Source: Bimastos eiseni (taxonomy: Eukaryota > Annelida > Clitellata > Crassiclitellata > Lumbricidae). Taken from it: a stretch of 64,000 bases of DNA. The position numbers were made by a program, and so were the translations under genes. Location of the stretch: the NCBI GenBank assembly GCA_959347315.1, contig OY365813.1:34472893-34536892 (forward strand). The letters run 5' to 3'. Every line of letters starts with the position of its first letter. Position 1 is the stretch's first letter. Below the pieces are notes generated by a model. That model was not told the DNA's origin, did no database searches, and was given only the letters and a program-made list of their open reading frames with translations. This document shows, in pieces, positions 1 to 39,663 of the stretch.

Positions 1-184
1 ATCTGAAAGTGAAACTTAAATTGAGCTATCCAAAATGAAACCGAAACTAGTCCCACTAGACTATCTGAAAATGAAAGTACAACTGGGATATCCTAAGTGA
101 AACCGAAACTTGAGTCTTAATACAGTATCTGAAAGTGAAACCGAAATTGGGACATCCAGAGTAACGCCGAAACTTGGGTCTTAC
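1..184. repeat. Tandem repeat, unit about 61-62 bp, three copies
   Basis: The motif atctgaaagtgaaa recurs at about 2, 64 and 126, and ccgaaacttgggtctta-like segments recur with the same spacing. The third copy ends at the donor of the EGF exon at 185, so the intron starts with this array. It is cut by the left edge. Confidence 0.7.
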
Positions 185-26679
<26,495 letters not shown>

Positions 26680-26874
26680 TGTATTCAGTCGATCGTGACG
26701 ACACGCGTGTCCACGTCGCAAATGAAAAGAAATCCGGTTCGAATCCGACTTCAAAAAAATCTACACCGACTCAGTTACGATTTTCGTAATGTAATCGCAG
26801 ATTTATATATTGCCAGGTACATAAATCCCATCAGAGACGCTCCTTATCTGCAAAATGAAATCACAATCGAATAT

Positions 26875-27140
26875 AATAATAATGATTATAACATTCGTTT
26901 CAATTTCAAACTGACAAACAGCAGAATGGCTGCAAGCACAGTAGGAACGATTGACGACAAATTATCACAGGAGAAGAATTTAGCTGTCGACAGCCATACA
27001 AGGCGCCCATTACGTCACACATCTCATTTTTCAAACGTCGCCGCCTAGCGAAAGAGGACTAGTCATCCTTATGGAAGGATACGGGAATCAAACTCACTTC
27101 CTGAGATCTGCGCCCCAGTGTGTTATTTATTACCCTCTTC
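26875..27140 (-). mobile_element. tRNA-derived SINE, family 2
   Basis: Same order of blocks as the copy at 10518-10765: ttcaatttcaaactgacaaac, gccatacaaggcgcccatta, cgaaagaggactagtca, and a reversed tRNA-like head ending gcgccccagtgtg. Confidence 0.7.
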
Positions 27141-27594
27141 GGTCCTCTATAGCAAAGTAGCCTATACTCCCTCCCTCCCTCAATCTTTCCTTCCATTCCC
27201 CTACACATTCACTCTTCCATCCATTCTCCCATACACCCACCCTTCCATCCACCATTCCGATCACCCATTTGTCAACCTCTTCCTTAATCTTAAAATGGAG
27301 TTAACAAGAAATTCATAGAATTCAGATAACATTCTAGAATCCTTCTGCTGCCCAATGAAATAAATCTCGATGGATGGACGACCTCTCCTAAAAACATTCC
27401 AGAATAAATTTATGTAGCTCCGCCGAAGGTACTCGAGACCAAATCAGTTAATACTGAAAGTGCTCAAGTCTTCGACTCTAAAATGAATTCTCTTTTTTTT
27501 TAAATGCACTTCTGAAAACGCATTCGTGAAAGAGGATCTTTCCCACCGAAGGCACAGCCTACTTGAGAGGAAAAATGTAACGTAATTTAGATAC

Positions 27595-27680
27595 TGTTAT
27601 CTGGCATTTATATAGCACCCCTTCACGATATCTACTCAGAGGCGCTCTCTGTGCTGACCTAAATGATGTTAAATCATCTT
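27595..27680 (-). mobile_element. LINE-type 3' tail fragment
   Basis: tagcaccccttcacgatatctactcagaggcgctctctgtgc is the reversed common tail (gcgcctct...gatatcttga.ggggcgcta) found at many places in this window. Only the tail is recognisable. Confidence 0.5.
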
Positions 27681-27899
27681 AAATGTCGTAGTGAACGAGA
27701 AATATAATAGCCTAGGGCTGTTAGCAAAACAATGCACGATGTAGATCTAAGTGAATAAGATTATAGTAATTGTTGGCGCTCATATAACCCAGAATAAAGT
27801 AAATTTAAAAATTACTGCACCACAAAGTTTAACATAAATACTTCCAAAAGCTATTCTGCATTAATTAAGATCCGCAATATAATCAATCAATCATAAATA

Positions 27900-28215
27900 C
27901 TCGATATAGCGCCCCTTCAAGATATCTACTCAGAGGCGCTCCCGGCCTAATCCTCGGCTGAAGAGGACAGTTTTAAGAGAGACGTAAATGAAGATGAGGA
28001 GTTCTTAGGTAGGAGGCGGAGCTCAATGGGAAGTCCATTCCAGTTGGTAGGTCCCACGACCGAGAAAGCCTGATTCTGCATAATGGAAGTGCGTGCAAAA
28101 GGGACGATCAGGTCGCCATGAAATGTAGAGCGAAGTGATACGGCGACATAGCTCCTGCAAATAAGCAGGCGCAGTACCGCCAAGGCAGCGCCAAACAGAG
28201 GCAGGTATCAAATAA
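27900..28215 (-). mobile_element. LINE 3' end, same family as 2780-3385
   Basis: The minus strand reads WRCLGGTAPAYLQELCRRI, then STFHGDLIVPFARTS and LLPKNSSSSF, nearly word for word the copy at 2780-3385, with frameshifts. The common 3' tail is at 27905-27945. A tRNA SINE abuts its 5' side. Confidence 0.8.
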
Positions 28216-28500
28216 AGACGGAGCATCAATCGATGGCGCTGAACCAAAGTGAGTGAATGACTTGCTTAAGGTCCCTACACATCAACCGTCTCAGAGGAGG
28301 CGGCGGAAGGAGGAGGAGAAGGAGGAAGAGATGGAGGATGAGGAGGAAGAGGAGATGGAGGAGGAGGAGGAGGAAGAGGAAGACGACGACGAGGAGGAGA
28401 AGAAGACGAAAGAGAAGGAGGAGGAGGATCGAACCCGTACTCTTCACTTGACGAAGCGAACGCTATACCAAGCGTCACTGGTTCCGTGCATGAAGTGTAT
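28205..28500 (-). mobile_element. CORE-like tRNA SINE with (TCC)n tract, copy 2
   Basis: Minus strand: A-box-like tgacgcttggtatagc, B box gggttcgatcc, then about 110 bp of (tcc)-type tract, then gtgtagggaccttaagcaag and cagcgccatcgattgatg. This is the most complete copy. The tract begins inside the last bases of the B box. Confidence 0.75.
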
Positions 28501-28846
28501 ATTTCTTACAAACCATCATCTTCATCATCAGATCCTGACGCTAGTCATCTGGCGGCGATGGGTACGAACAAACTCTCTCTTCAGACAACCACTTCAGAAA
28601 CAGCGTAGGTCTCAAGTACTCCCAATATCGTTCGCGCCAGGCACTCCAGAGCAAAGTGAACTTCCTTAGACGGGAAGCGACTGATCAATTCCGTGCTGGA
28701 ATAGGATCCTCAAAACAGACGCTGAGTAGAACTGGTACCAGACGCAGACGTAGCTAGAAAGTCGTAGGGTCTGTTGTGGTGTTGAGCCAATAGCACCGAG
28801 TCCCGGTTCGCTCTAAGGCCTGGCAGGCAGCGGCCTCTGACTTTCG

Positions 28847-28888
<42 letters not shown>

Positions 28889-30059
28889 GACAGACATTCT
28901 TGGAGTCAATGTCGGCCAATTGTGCCCCAGGGGACTTGGGCGCACTTGCCCGCAGCTACTCTGGGCTGCCAAGATAGGCCTTGACGCTGCTCCCGTCTGC
29001 ATGCCTGCGACTGTCCACTTGTTTGTCTGTCTGTCTGTCTGTTTGTCTTTCTGCATGCATATTTATGTATGTATGTATTGATATCTTGATGGGGCGCTAT
29101 GGCAAGTCTGCAATGTCACACCTTTTTGATTGATTGACTTATATATATATATATATATATAAGTCTTATTGACTTATTGTCAATATATATTGACTTATAT
29201 ATATATATAAGTCAATCAATCAAAATATACATATATATATATATATATATATATGAATACACACTTGTCCAAGTACACACACACACACACACAAATATAT
29301 ATGCATGTGTGTGTGTGTATAAATGTATGTATATATGTATATATGCATTGACGCAAGGACGTGTATATGTGCATTGTATATATTAAACGCCAACTCATGG
29401 ATGGATAAATATGTTGTCGCTCTATCTATCTCTCAGAATCTGTCCCTCTGTTTGCCTACCTACCTGTCTATCTGTCTGTCATCTCTCAGTGTTTCTCTTT
29501 CTCTTGAAGAAGTACTCGTGAAAACATAAAACGTGGAGAGGACACAAGTTACGATCTGTTAATAGATGTCTTTTGTAAAAATAACAACAACATGCGGAGA
29601 GAGAGAGAGACAGACAGACAGACACATAGACAGACAGACAGACAGAGACCGACTACGCCACAAAACATCTATCACCTATTATACGCCAATCTCTGTACAG
29701 CTATTCACAAACGAATTTGTGTTTGTCTGTGTTTTGTCTCTCTGTCTGTCTCTCTGTCAGTCTGCATGTGTCGCGTGTGTCTCTCTGCGTGTCTGTTAGT
29801 ATGTATTTGTCTGTGGGTGTCTCTCTACGTGTCTGTCTGTCTATCTGTCTGTCCCTTCCGACCATAGCGTTTCAACGCTAGTATTTTGAGTAGTCCCTGA
29901 GTTGGTTAATACGTTGTGTGTACTGGAGCCAGATCTATCGACGACGAGGTGTGTCATTTAGGTTGGCAAACTCACTGAATGTCCCATGCTGTGAAATCCA
30001 TCCATCCGTCCGTCCGTCCGTCCGTCCGTCCATCTATCCATCCTTATTGACGCGGTATA

Positions 30060-30270
30060 GCTTTAGCAGTAGTAGCTGCAGTTTAACGACATTGCGTGAT
30101 AGAGAACAAAGATCACTATCGTCGCTCTCCCCTTTTATCCATGTTTGAGACTGGCACTGTCAGAGTACTAGATCAAGTGGCAGCAGTTTCAGTTTAAGGA
30201 CACTTTTTATAACAAAGATCATTAGCGTCACCCTGCCCTTCATCCACGCTTGGGACTGGCACTGTGAACG
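30060..30270 (+). repeat. Two adjacent copies of the dispersed 100-bp repeat
   Basis: gcagtttaacgacattgcgtgat...tgagactggcactgtcagag (30075-30165) and cagtttaaggacac...cgcttgggactggcactg (30188-30263). A third copy with the same orientation is at 30675-30775. Confidence 0.65.
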
Positions 30271-30645
30271 AGCCGATATCTCCCTTTTCAATTCCATTCT
30301 CTCTAACCCTGACCACATTCTAAGAAATCTTCTTCCTCCTATTAAGAGTGTGGAGCACCAGTTGCGACCGCGTGCTCACAACAGGTCTATTCCACGCGCT
30401 GATGATTTCACCCGATGTGGTTTTAGTTTAAGATTATTATATTAGCTCCTTAACCCCCATTGACTTTGCCTCCTGCTGGGCCCTCATAGTTGCCATCCTG
30501 GCATTTTACTAATTTTTATACGTCCGAGAGATTATGTATAAAGATGTTTTGTTCTTACCTGTTTATTTGTACATGTCGTGCGTTTACAGACATCTGATTA
30601 AAGAATATACTTACTTACTTGCTTGCCTACTTACTTACTTACTTA
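30270..30645 (+). mobile_element. LINE 3' end with ACTT tail
   Basis: A frame reads NPDHILRNLLPPIKSVEHQL and RPRAHNRSIPRAD before stops; the LRPRxHN motif is a common C-terminal signature of CR1-like LINEs. The 3' UTR ends tgtacatgtcgtgcgtttacag...gattaaagaatatacttactt with cttactt repeats. Confidence 0.65.
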
Positions 30646-30669
30646 CTATCAGAGTACTAGATCTACTAC

Positions 30670-30780
30670 AGGCATATTAGTTTCAGTTTATCGACACCTT
30701 GTGATAGACAATAAAGAGCATTAGCGTCGTCCTCCTCCTTCATCAAGGCTTGGGACTGGCACTGTCAGAGTGCGAACATC
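30670..30780 (+). repeat. Dispersed 100-bp repeat, third copy of the cluster
   Basis: cagtttatcgacaccttgtgatag...catcaaggcttgggactggcactgtcagagtg. Same orientation as the pair at 30060-30270; the LINE end lies between them. Confidence 0.65.
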
Positions 30781-31344
30781 TGGTCTTTTATTTAGCGCCT
30801 TAATTCGCCCCTCACCCCCTCTCGATCGCCCTACTCTTCACGCCTAGGGCGGCACACCCCGTCAAGTGAACATACACAAGCCCTGCGTTCTGTGAAGGCT
30901 CGTCTAACGGCTTCGAACAGTGTCAGGTCAAAGTTCACCGGGGTCTTGCGACCTCAGATACTGGGGTCGAGCTGTTTCGGACCAGTGTTGGCGTTTGGAG
31001 TACTGCGTTCCAGAGCACGGAGGAATACGGGTTCAACTGCGGAAGGATCGAAAGTAGTTCTATATATTGGTCAGTAACATCAAGAAGAGCAGCGGATTTG
31101 ACAGAGGAAGCCATTTATTCGTACCCATCGCTGTCAAGTGCCTGACGTCGGAAAATGATGATGATGGTGGTGGTAGTGATGATGACGATGATTATGATGA
31201 TGATGAATCAAAAGCACAACTTTTGAAGCGTTGACATAAACCTTGGGCTTCGAATAGAGTCTAAGTAGCAATTAAGCGCTGCGTCAAATCAAAGGGGGTG
31301 CTTGGATATAAAAAACAAGGATATCTCTCATGACGATTTTCTTT

Positions 31345-31465
31345 TTAAACTCCTCCACTGCTAACTCTAAAGCAGTGTCAGTCCCAAGCCTGGATAAAGG
31401 AGGAGGGGACGCTAATCATCTGTGTTATCAAACGCTGTCGTTAAACTTCAATTACCACTACCACC
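31345..31465 (-). repeat. Dispersed 100-bp repeat
   Basis: ctcctccactgct...gtcagtcccaagcctggataaaggaggagg...atcaaacgctgtcgttaaact, same order as the copies at 1490 and 23670. Confidence 0.65.
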
Positions 31466-33039
31466 ATATTGATTCTAATCGGGGTGGTCCAACCATCATT
31501 CCTCAGTTGCCTGAAGATTTTCTTATTTCCTCGTAGCTGTCATGCTGAAAGCGCTTCTGAAAGGCTAGGACTCTGAGCGGCGCTACATAAGTCCTCAGAT
31601 AAGACACGATTGTCGGGTGTCCACATTATCGACGATGATTGGTATCCGAGTAAGTTGTAGGGCCTCTTGTTTTGCATTGTTTCTGTCAGTATTCTTAAGA
31701 ATTTCCTTCTCCCACGGGGCTTTTCGCACTGAGAGCGTCTGATCGAGTTGTACCTGGAGAGGCGCTATAAAAATATATAAATACAATATAATACAGACTC
31801 TAGTCTTAATCCCGCGAACTATGCAGTCTCGCCATAGTTTCTCTTAATATGGATATTTCTCGCTACGGAACGCACGAAACAACTTCATATTTTGACATAT
31901 CGCCGATAAAGTTTGTATGGCCAGCGCCGATAAATCCTGAACATTTACATTTCCTCCCAATTCCGGAAGCCAACCAGAGAACGCACCCAGCAAATGATTA
32001 AACGCATACATGTATGTTTTTAATCGTTATGCGATTTGTCAGTTTGAAATTAAACCAGAATTGATGTTGTTATTATTGCTATTACTAGTATTTATTGCAA
32101 TTATTATCTTTGTTATTATTATTATTGTTGTTGTTAAAATGTTATTAATTATAATTATAAATAGTAATTATGATCATTATGTCTACTTTTTATTATTATT
32201 ATTTTTATTACGATTATAAGATATTATTGCTATAATTTTTATCATTTTGTCAATATCATCATCATTATGATTATGTAGCCTACGCTGGCCGGAGCCGGAC
32301 CTGTTTTCGCTCTATAAGCTCTCTGAAATCACACCAGCCGAGACCTGGCATCGTTGATTGACGCACACCACTGACTCGTCGGCTGGAGACTGAGGAGGAG
32401 GAGGAGGAGTTATAGGAAGAGGAGGAAGTACAGAGGAGGGGGTCGAGAAAAAGGAAGATAAGGAAGAGAAGTAGAAGAAGCAGGAAATGGAAAAGGATGA
32501 CCAGGATTACGATAAAGAAAAGGAGGAGGAGAAAGAGGAGGACAAGGAATAGAAGGAATAATGGGAAGAGGAATAGAGAGTAGGAGGAGGGAGACAAAGA
32601 CGAGAACAAGGAGGAGTAGGAAAAGGAGGAAGAAGACAATTATTACGATAAAGAAAAGGAGGAGAAGGAGAGGATAGAGAATAATAATAAGAGGACTAAC
32701 TCCGACTAAGAATAGAAAGAGGAAGTGGAAGATAAGAAGAGGAAAGGGAGTAAAGGGAGGATGCAGTTATGTTCGGCGACACGATGAAGCAATTATTCGA
32801 AACGTTTTCCTCATACATTCCAATCACCTCCTCCTCCTCTTCCAGTTCCTTTCATCTCACGCGTCTTCATCACACTCACACGCCCCTTGCTAATTCTCCC
32901 CAACCTTTGCTTCTCCCTTCCCGTCTCCCATTTTTCCTCCGTTATACAAATCCATTTCATCCAATTCTTCTCCCATTCCGCTCTTCCTTTTTGTCCTTCT
33001 CTACTTCTCATTCTTTCCACGACCCACCTACCTAGTTGG

Positions 33040-33330
33040 GGGGTGGTGGCGGGTGGTGGTGTGTGGCAGAACAGTAATGGGTAACACACTGGGACCAGAG
33101 CTGAGTAACTTGAGTTCTGAGTTCCAGATCAGTATCCCCCGTAACGTTGACTAGTCCTTCTTTCACTATGCGGCGTTTGTTAAATGAGATTATAACGTAA
33201 TGGGAGCCATGCATGGCTGCCGACAGTTAAATTCGACTCCTGTAATAACTTGTCATCATTCGTTCATTTATACTATGCTTGTAATCATACTGCGATTTTA
33301 CAATTTGAAATTAAACGATTATTATTATGC
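33040..33330 (+). mobile_element. tRNA-derived SINE, family 2
   Basis: Blocks gactagtccttctttcacta, ggcggc-like, gcatggctgccgacagttaa, attcgactcctgtaataact and caatttgaaattaaacga followed by ATT. The same order is seen at 45945-46215. Confidence 0.7.
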
Positions 33331-33514
33331 CTCCAATCCAGTGAACTTCACATCTCTTCCTCCTCCTCTTTCCTCTAATACTTCTCAATCACGACAACTA
33401 TTAAAGAAAACCCGACGGAACCAATTAAGAGAGGGCAATAAGAACGGAGCCCTTGCTAATCGAAACCTCGTTTCTGGCGACCGATATACCACGAAGGAAG
33501 AGGGACGGACATAG

Positions 33515-33712
33515 TATATAACTATATATATAACTATATATATATATATAACTATATATATAACTATATATATATAAATAACTATATATATATAAAACTA
33601 TATATATATAAATAACTATATATATATAAAACTATATATATATATAACTATATATATAAGTATATATATATATATAAGTATATATATATAACTATATATA
33701 TATATATAAAGA
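33515..33712. repeat. (TA)n/ACTATATA microsatellite
   Basis: About 200 bp of ta runs with aacta interruptions. Confidence 0.85.
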
Positions 33713-34339
33713 TAGAGGAATAGGGGAGAGATGATTCTACAGCATCCTCTGAATCCTTTCTCCATCTCCACCATACGCTTACGTCCCTTCTCTCTGACCG
33801 CTGCTCGGCTGGGAGCACTTCTGAGTAGATTTCCTGAAGGGCGCCATTTAAATTTTCGGAATGAATGAATCAACCAAACAAGGACAGAAACCTACTAAAT
33901 ATTGACTGCATAATGACTTCTTTATAATACCAACGTTCAAAGCACATAATCGCGTATTAAAGTTTATCAGATCACAAACAAACAAATCGAAGCGCGTGAA
34001 TAATAATGTGAGTCTAAACATTTAATATTCTGATTTAATATCTCTATATGAGCTACCAAAAGAATTCTGCTATTCCTCCCTTTTCTCCACTCCATATGCC
34101 TTATCCTCCGTATACGTCAACCTGGGCAACGTTAACCTTGACAACGTCAACCATAGCAACGTCAATCTTACCAACGTCAATGTTACGGGAGCAAGAAGCT
34201 TCAAGCACTAGCATTACACTTCAAAGACGCTTTGAGTAAAGGGTGCCAGTATGCGTCCGGGAGGAGGGCAGCGTCTCCAAATGAAACCCCTAGGCAATAC
34301 GTTGGAACGTTCACCTTATCGATGCAACTTGCTTTAATA

Positions 34340-34740
34340 CCCAGAGACACTGAATATCCCAGCCATCTGTTAGCCGTTCATATGGGAATCCTTTGGTTGG
34401 TTCCACGCTTGTGCATGGGCCCACCACTGGTGACTCTTGTTGTGACATTATTCGTTACTAGTGACATTTGACATCATTTAGGCAAGCGCAGAGAGCGCCT
34501 CTGAGTCGATATCTTTAAGAGACGCTGTAGAAATGGTTGTGCATTGGCTAACCAGAGGTGACTGTATTCATTTCATTGTCCATTGTTTTGTCATCTGTTC
34601 TAAGAGTAATTGAAATGACACTTATAAACGTCATTTTGGCTAACGCATATCTAGTATTTAACATCATATTGGCCAGCACAGAGAGCGCCTTAGAGTAGAC
34701 ATCTTGAATGTGCGCTATATAAATGTTCGATGACACCATA
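34340..34740 (+). mobile_element. Dispersed repeat with two LINE-type tails
   Basis: Contains the ggttggttccacgc...ccaccactgg core in reverse of 9531 and two tails, gcagagagcgcctctgagtcgatatctt (34487) and gcacagagagcgccttagagtagacatcttga (34677). The second tail reaches the NISCH stop codon region, so this repeat may supply part of its 3' UTR. Confidence 0.55.
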
Positions 34741-34743
34741 TCA

Positions 34744-37700
34744 TTAAGGCAGCGTGTTGACGGTGAGCTGTTTCCCTCTGTGGAGTTCCTCCCACTGTTG
34801 GCTGATCAGCCTAATGAGCTTGTCCCTGCTGCGATCGTTCTGTACAAGCAGCATCCATCCCACTTCCTGCACAGCTTCAGGCGCCGCGTCCACCCCTCTC
34901 TCTGCACTGAAGTGGTCTACACTCGTGTCCACAATCACCTCTCCAGTCTCGTCCGTGAAGGTCAGAACAATGACGTGAGGGTCTTCCGAGTGTAGCGTTA
35001 TCCTCTGGAGGAACTCCAGGTACCGCACCTCGATTATCTCCATCTGTGGCCGCGCGGGCGGCATGCGGGCGAAGTCCGGCAGAGGGTAGCTGACGTGGTC
35101 TTCAAGGGCCAGCGCAACGTGATCCTCGGTGACGATGAGGGTACGGGGCTTGGTGTACAGCAGGTCCTGGGGAACATCAGTGGCAACGCCGGAGTCCACT
35201 AGGAAACAGAGGAGGTAGGAGAGGAGCTTAACGGCGTGAAAATCAGCTTTTCTTCCCTTAAGCTGCCGGCAGATCAGGTAGGTTATGTCGGAAATACAGT
35301 CGTCGGCCGGATAGACGAAACGCGCGTCGCTCGACTGCCTCGCCTCGAGGGATCGCGGCTTTGAGAACATCCGGTAGAAGTCCTGCTCGAGATCTTGACT
35401 CGTGGCGACGTCTGGTGACGGGAGAGGATAGAACTGCTGGAGAATCGTCCGGAGTTGGTTGAGGAAGGACTCGCTCGTCTGGCAGCTGTGTGTCACACAG
35501 GCGAGGACGGTTTTCTCATCCGGTCCGGCGAGTCTTATTGTCTGACAGAAGATCCCAATGTTAACCTGTTTGAGGTCTTTAAGGAAGATGGTGGCGAAGG
35601 AGCGAAACACCCGCTTGCGTTCGGAGAAGTTGCTTGAGTTGCTGAGAATTCCGCACGATAGATGGCTGCTCGATTGCTGGATGACTCGGTCAAGTCTGTG
35701 TCCGTTGTCCTTGTACAGTGAGGTGCTGTCGGAGGAGTAGCGCTTGTGGGAGCGTAGTCCCAGAGTGTGGCCCATGTTCTGACTACAGCAGTCGGATACA
35801 AAGTAGATGGCCTTGGTGCTGAGAAGGACGCAGGAGGGAATTTCAATGGTGGGGTCTGTGTAGGGGACTACCAAGGCCCAGAGGACGTGACGAAGCTCCT
35901 CGTTTTCTGTGCTGATGATCGCGATATTCTGGTGAAAGTAGTTGACGAGCTCAAGTCCGCTCATCGACATGAACACTTCGAGGGGCGCGGACACGGTTGG
36001 AAACAGCGGAACGACGTCGAAGCTCTCGGACAGGTGGTCAAGAAGCTCGTTTGATGGGTAGCCCAGCTGGAATGGAAGAGAGACAGGGGCAACTCGACCG
36101 GAACGTCCCTGGTCGGGTCTCAACCGGGCAGCGTGTGAAGCGGGTACAGAATCTGACGGGCGGGCCTTTGGGGAACTTGTGGCCGCAGCAGAGATGTTGG
36201 AGGAGAAGTCGGTGGGATCCCCCAGAGTAGTGTCTCCGACGGACAGCCGGACCGTGGCGATGTCGGTCTCGCTAACAATCTGACTGTGAAGGACTGCGCC
36301 CTCTTCGTGGTCAAGGCTCCCGATTGAATCATTCTTCGCAGCGTCCTCGCGGAAAGAATCGAGATCAGAGGGACTGCGAGATCGGATGGACGACCTCGCG
36401 CTTTGAGGGCTGCTTTGCTGTGATGCCCTGTAGTGTTTTGGACTGACGGAAATATGCATAACGTCTACGTCATTTAAGCAAGCATCAAAAGGACTTGCCA
36501 TAGCTGCGTCAAGAATGCTATGGCGCTTTGCTCTTTTATCAACATTTTCGACATTTTCCTGAGAGGAGTTAGAGCGTGGTTTTCTGGGATTGGCATCAGG
36601 AAATGCGGGATCTGACAATACCACCATTGAGTCCAAACGCTGGGAAAACTCAGTCAGAGAGTCCTGCGAATCGGTTGGGGAGCCTGGTTTAAATGTCGAT
36701 GTCAGACTGACTGGGGCTGACTGGGCTGATGAGGGCACAGCATTCGAGACTTGAGCTTCAGAAAGAATAAAGGCACTTGCTTCGAAGGGTTTCTGTGCAG
36801 AAAGCAGGCTCTCCTGATTTTGATCAGACAAGGAACTGACATCGCAAAATTCTGGAGCAATCAGCCGAGCAGCATCAGCGCTCTTTGGAAAAATTAAACT
36901 GGATTGGTTATGATTAAACGAAGACTTCGCCTCCATGTGTTGCGGAGGGCACGGCGTATCAATTTCTGTCGAATGAACACAGTTAGTGCTCGAAACAGGA
37001 AGAGTCTCAGTCCAGCCGGATGCACTGGTATCTTGAACTCCAGTCTTTCCCTCAGAAAAATTCCCAGCAGATGATGGATGATCCAGAACAGCGTGAACCT
37101 CTTCCTCCACAGACTGCTTCGACGGACTGGACAATCTCGAATCCCCGTCGTTCAGTCTTCTTCTCCCACCTTTCCCCTTTGCCCGACTAGAACTGCGCTG
37201 GCTCCCCGAACTGTCACAGCTCGCATTGTCCATGTCTCTCAACGAAGCCCCACCCGAGGCGCCTTTTGCCTTCTGGGACAGCGAACTCGAAATGGCGTCA
37301 GAGACATCCGAGTGGACCCGAACAAGGGTACTCAGAAACCGCTCCCGAAGGTTCGACGTTGGCATTCGGACGTCGAGCACCTGGATGCCGTACTCGCCGA
37401 GGTGGATGCTCACCCGAACCCCGTACCCTATGAACCCCACAGCAGGAACAGACGACGGGCTGGGCCTTCCAGCGAAGGTGGACAGCAGGGAATGGTTGTT
37501 GCTCGACTCGATCGTATCGATATCGTACATCTGAATGGTGACGATGCGACTAGTGACTGGGAACACGCTCGTAACATGAAAGACCGGTTCTATGGGTAGG
37601 CTGGAGACGTAGGATGGCAGCGGAGTGTTGCAGTAGTCCTGACGCACCAGAAAGATGTAGTTCGACGTGATGACGAGCGAGGACGTCCTCACCGATTCGG

Positions 37701-38380
37701 ACACGGGTCCTTCTACCATCACGAGCAGGTAGAGGTGGATGCGGATCCTCTCGGGGTCTGAGTACCCCTCGTACACGTTCAACACCCCCTTGAGGGTCGT
37801 CTCGACACCATTAGACGATACCACATTTGGATCCTCGTAGTCATCAAGCTCCGGAATCGAACGACGATGGGCAAGTTTTATCGAGTTTATAAAGGCGTCC
37901 GTTTTACCGGAGCTGAACGTGAGAAAGGCGATGACACCGTGGGCCCTGGGCTCCGTTGACGCCCACTCTACGAGGACGTAGAGGCCTTCGTGGCCGACCG
38001 TGATCCGAGTGATCTTCCCGAGGGGAAGCTTGAGAGTTCGGGACAGTCGAGGGATTCCTGTGTCGCCTGCGAGCGCACGGACGTTGAAGACATGAACGTT
38101 GTCGGTGGTTATATAAATACATCCTGGGAACTCAGTTTCGATTCTGATGCGGCTGAGGATGGCCGTACACCACATGATATGGATGGGAAGCTCAGAGGTT
38201 CCTTCTTCCAGCTCGGGGTTCTTGTGGCGCTGGGGGATCAAGGTCTGAAGGTGGGCACAGAACGTAGAGTCGCTGGAGTTTGGAAGCGTCTCTGGGAGGA
38301 GGAAGTTGTGCGAACGTCTCGGTTTTCGACTGGATCCCGGATCTGTGGGTTCCGTGGTTGTTTCGTCTTCGCTTGGTTTC
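34744..38380 (-). CDS. NISCH: NISCH giant last exon (C-terminal region)
   Basis: A single open frame from the acceptor near 38380 (ctacacag) to the TAA at 34746-34744, over 1,200 codons. The reading frame runs well above the first Met-like codon and includes [18 protein letters not shown]. It covers [36 protein letters not shown], a Ser-rich disordered stretch, and the family block [77 protein letters not shown] and [22 protein letters not shown] content is higher than in the flanking introns. Plus-strand frames here are shadows. Confidence 0.93.
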
Positions 38381-39628
38381 CTGTGTAGGGAGGGGTTAGT
38401 GTTAGTGGGCGGACTGATTAGGGGATTGACGGGGCATTTAAGTTATATTTAAATTGTAATCAAGATTGATAAAACTAGTTCATGAATTGATTTAATTGTT
38501 TATTGAGAAATTCGTTATCAACTTCTGAAACGATTTACTGAGTAATTGATCGAATAATTCAATATCTACCTTTTCAATGACTTCAGTGAAAAATTCATTA
38601 TTGATTGATCGCTAGATTGAAAAATTCATCACCTAATACCTGGATTGACTTATTGATTGAAACAATCATAGTATAATTTCTGAACTGACACTTGTCAGAT
38701 CCTTAGAGTAATTCATCATTATGTTGAATTCAATAAGCTAATTATTGATTAATTAATTGGCTGGCCATAAAAGTCCTGAATGAATAACTAAATGATAGCC
38801 AGGCACCATAGGCAGAGACTTGATCCTGGGTGGAACAGGTCGACAACAAAAGGGCTTTGGAGAAGACAGGTTAGAAAGAATTAAATTCCCAAAACATGGA
38901 TACAGCAAACAAGAGCAATGAAGGGAATAATGACCAGAGGAACATCAAGAACAATGATCTTGGACTGGATGATGGAAGGAGGTGACTACAAGAAGATCAA
39001 AGAAGAGGCGCAGAACAGACAGGCATTGAACGTATGAACGGCCGAAAAGGCGGAAAACTAAAAAAGACTAAGACTATTAAAATCCTGGATGCACCAAAAA
39101 AGTATGTGGAGAAATTCCTAATATTTCTGAAATATTGGGACTATAAGCAGCTCCATCCCCTCTAGCTCCATTGCCTCTAGAATTTCACAGGGTACCATCT
39201 CCTCCTGTCCTGCTAAGTCTCCGCCACCCCAGGCACTCCGATCTCTGTAGCCCTCTTCAGGGTCTTAATACCTTAAAACACACTTCTCCCTGGACCACAC
39301 CGCACACCCACAAAAAACTCGACACCAACCTTTTCAAATTCCGTTCCAGGTGGCCTAACGGAAACCGCGTTATTTCCCGACTGCGTGCATTTTTCTCCGT
39401 CACGTCTTCAGCACTGGCAGACGACGACGCCTCACTAACCTACAGAGCACAACCAATTGCACCTTGTGTGATGCGCTGCTTGTTAAAACGAGGCCTGAAA
39501 AGACATCCAAGACCCATTACAGAAGCGCTGTAACAGATAGGGCAACCAGGCAGATCAAAAAGAAATTTGAACCGTTTAGTGGTTAGACAGACAGACAGAT
39601 AGACAGAGACAGACAGACAGAGACAGAC

Positions 39629-39663
<35 letters not shown>

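Larger units (their letters stand above)
26680..34743. other. 8-kb interval between the MEGF6-like 5' end and the NISCH 3' end
   Basis: No exon found on either strand. It contains SINEs, LINE 3' ends, dispersed repeats and microsatellites listed separately, plus TA runs (29140-29255, 33515-33710), GACA/TGTC runs (28855-28890, 29605-29650, 29735-29855), a GGA-rich purine tract (32390-32760) and ATT runs (32060-32215). The promoter of the MEGF6-like gene should lie just above 26680 but no motif could be assigned. Confidence 0.6.

Noticed and set aside
35455..38388. Several plus-strand frames of 60-173 codons
   Set aside because: They are antisense shadows of the NISCH last exon, which has strong family motifs.
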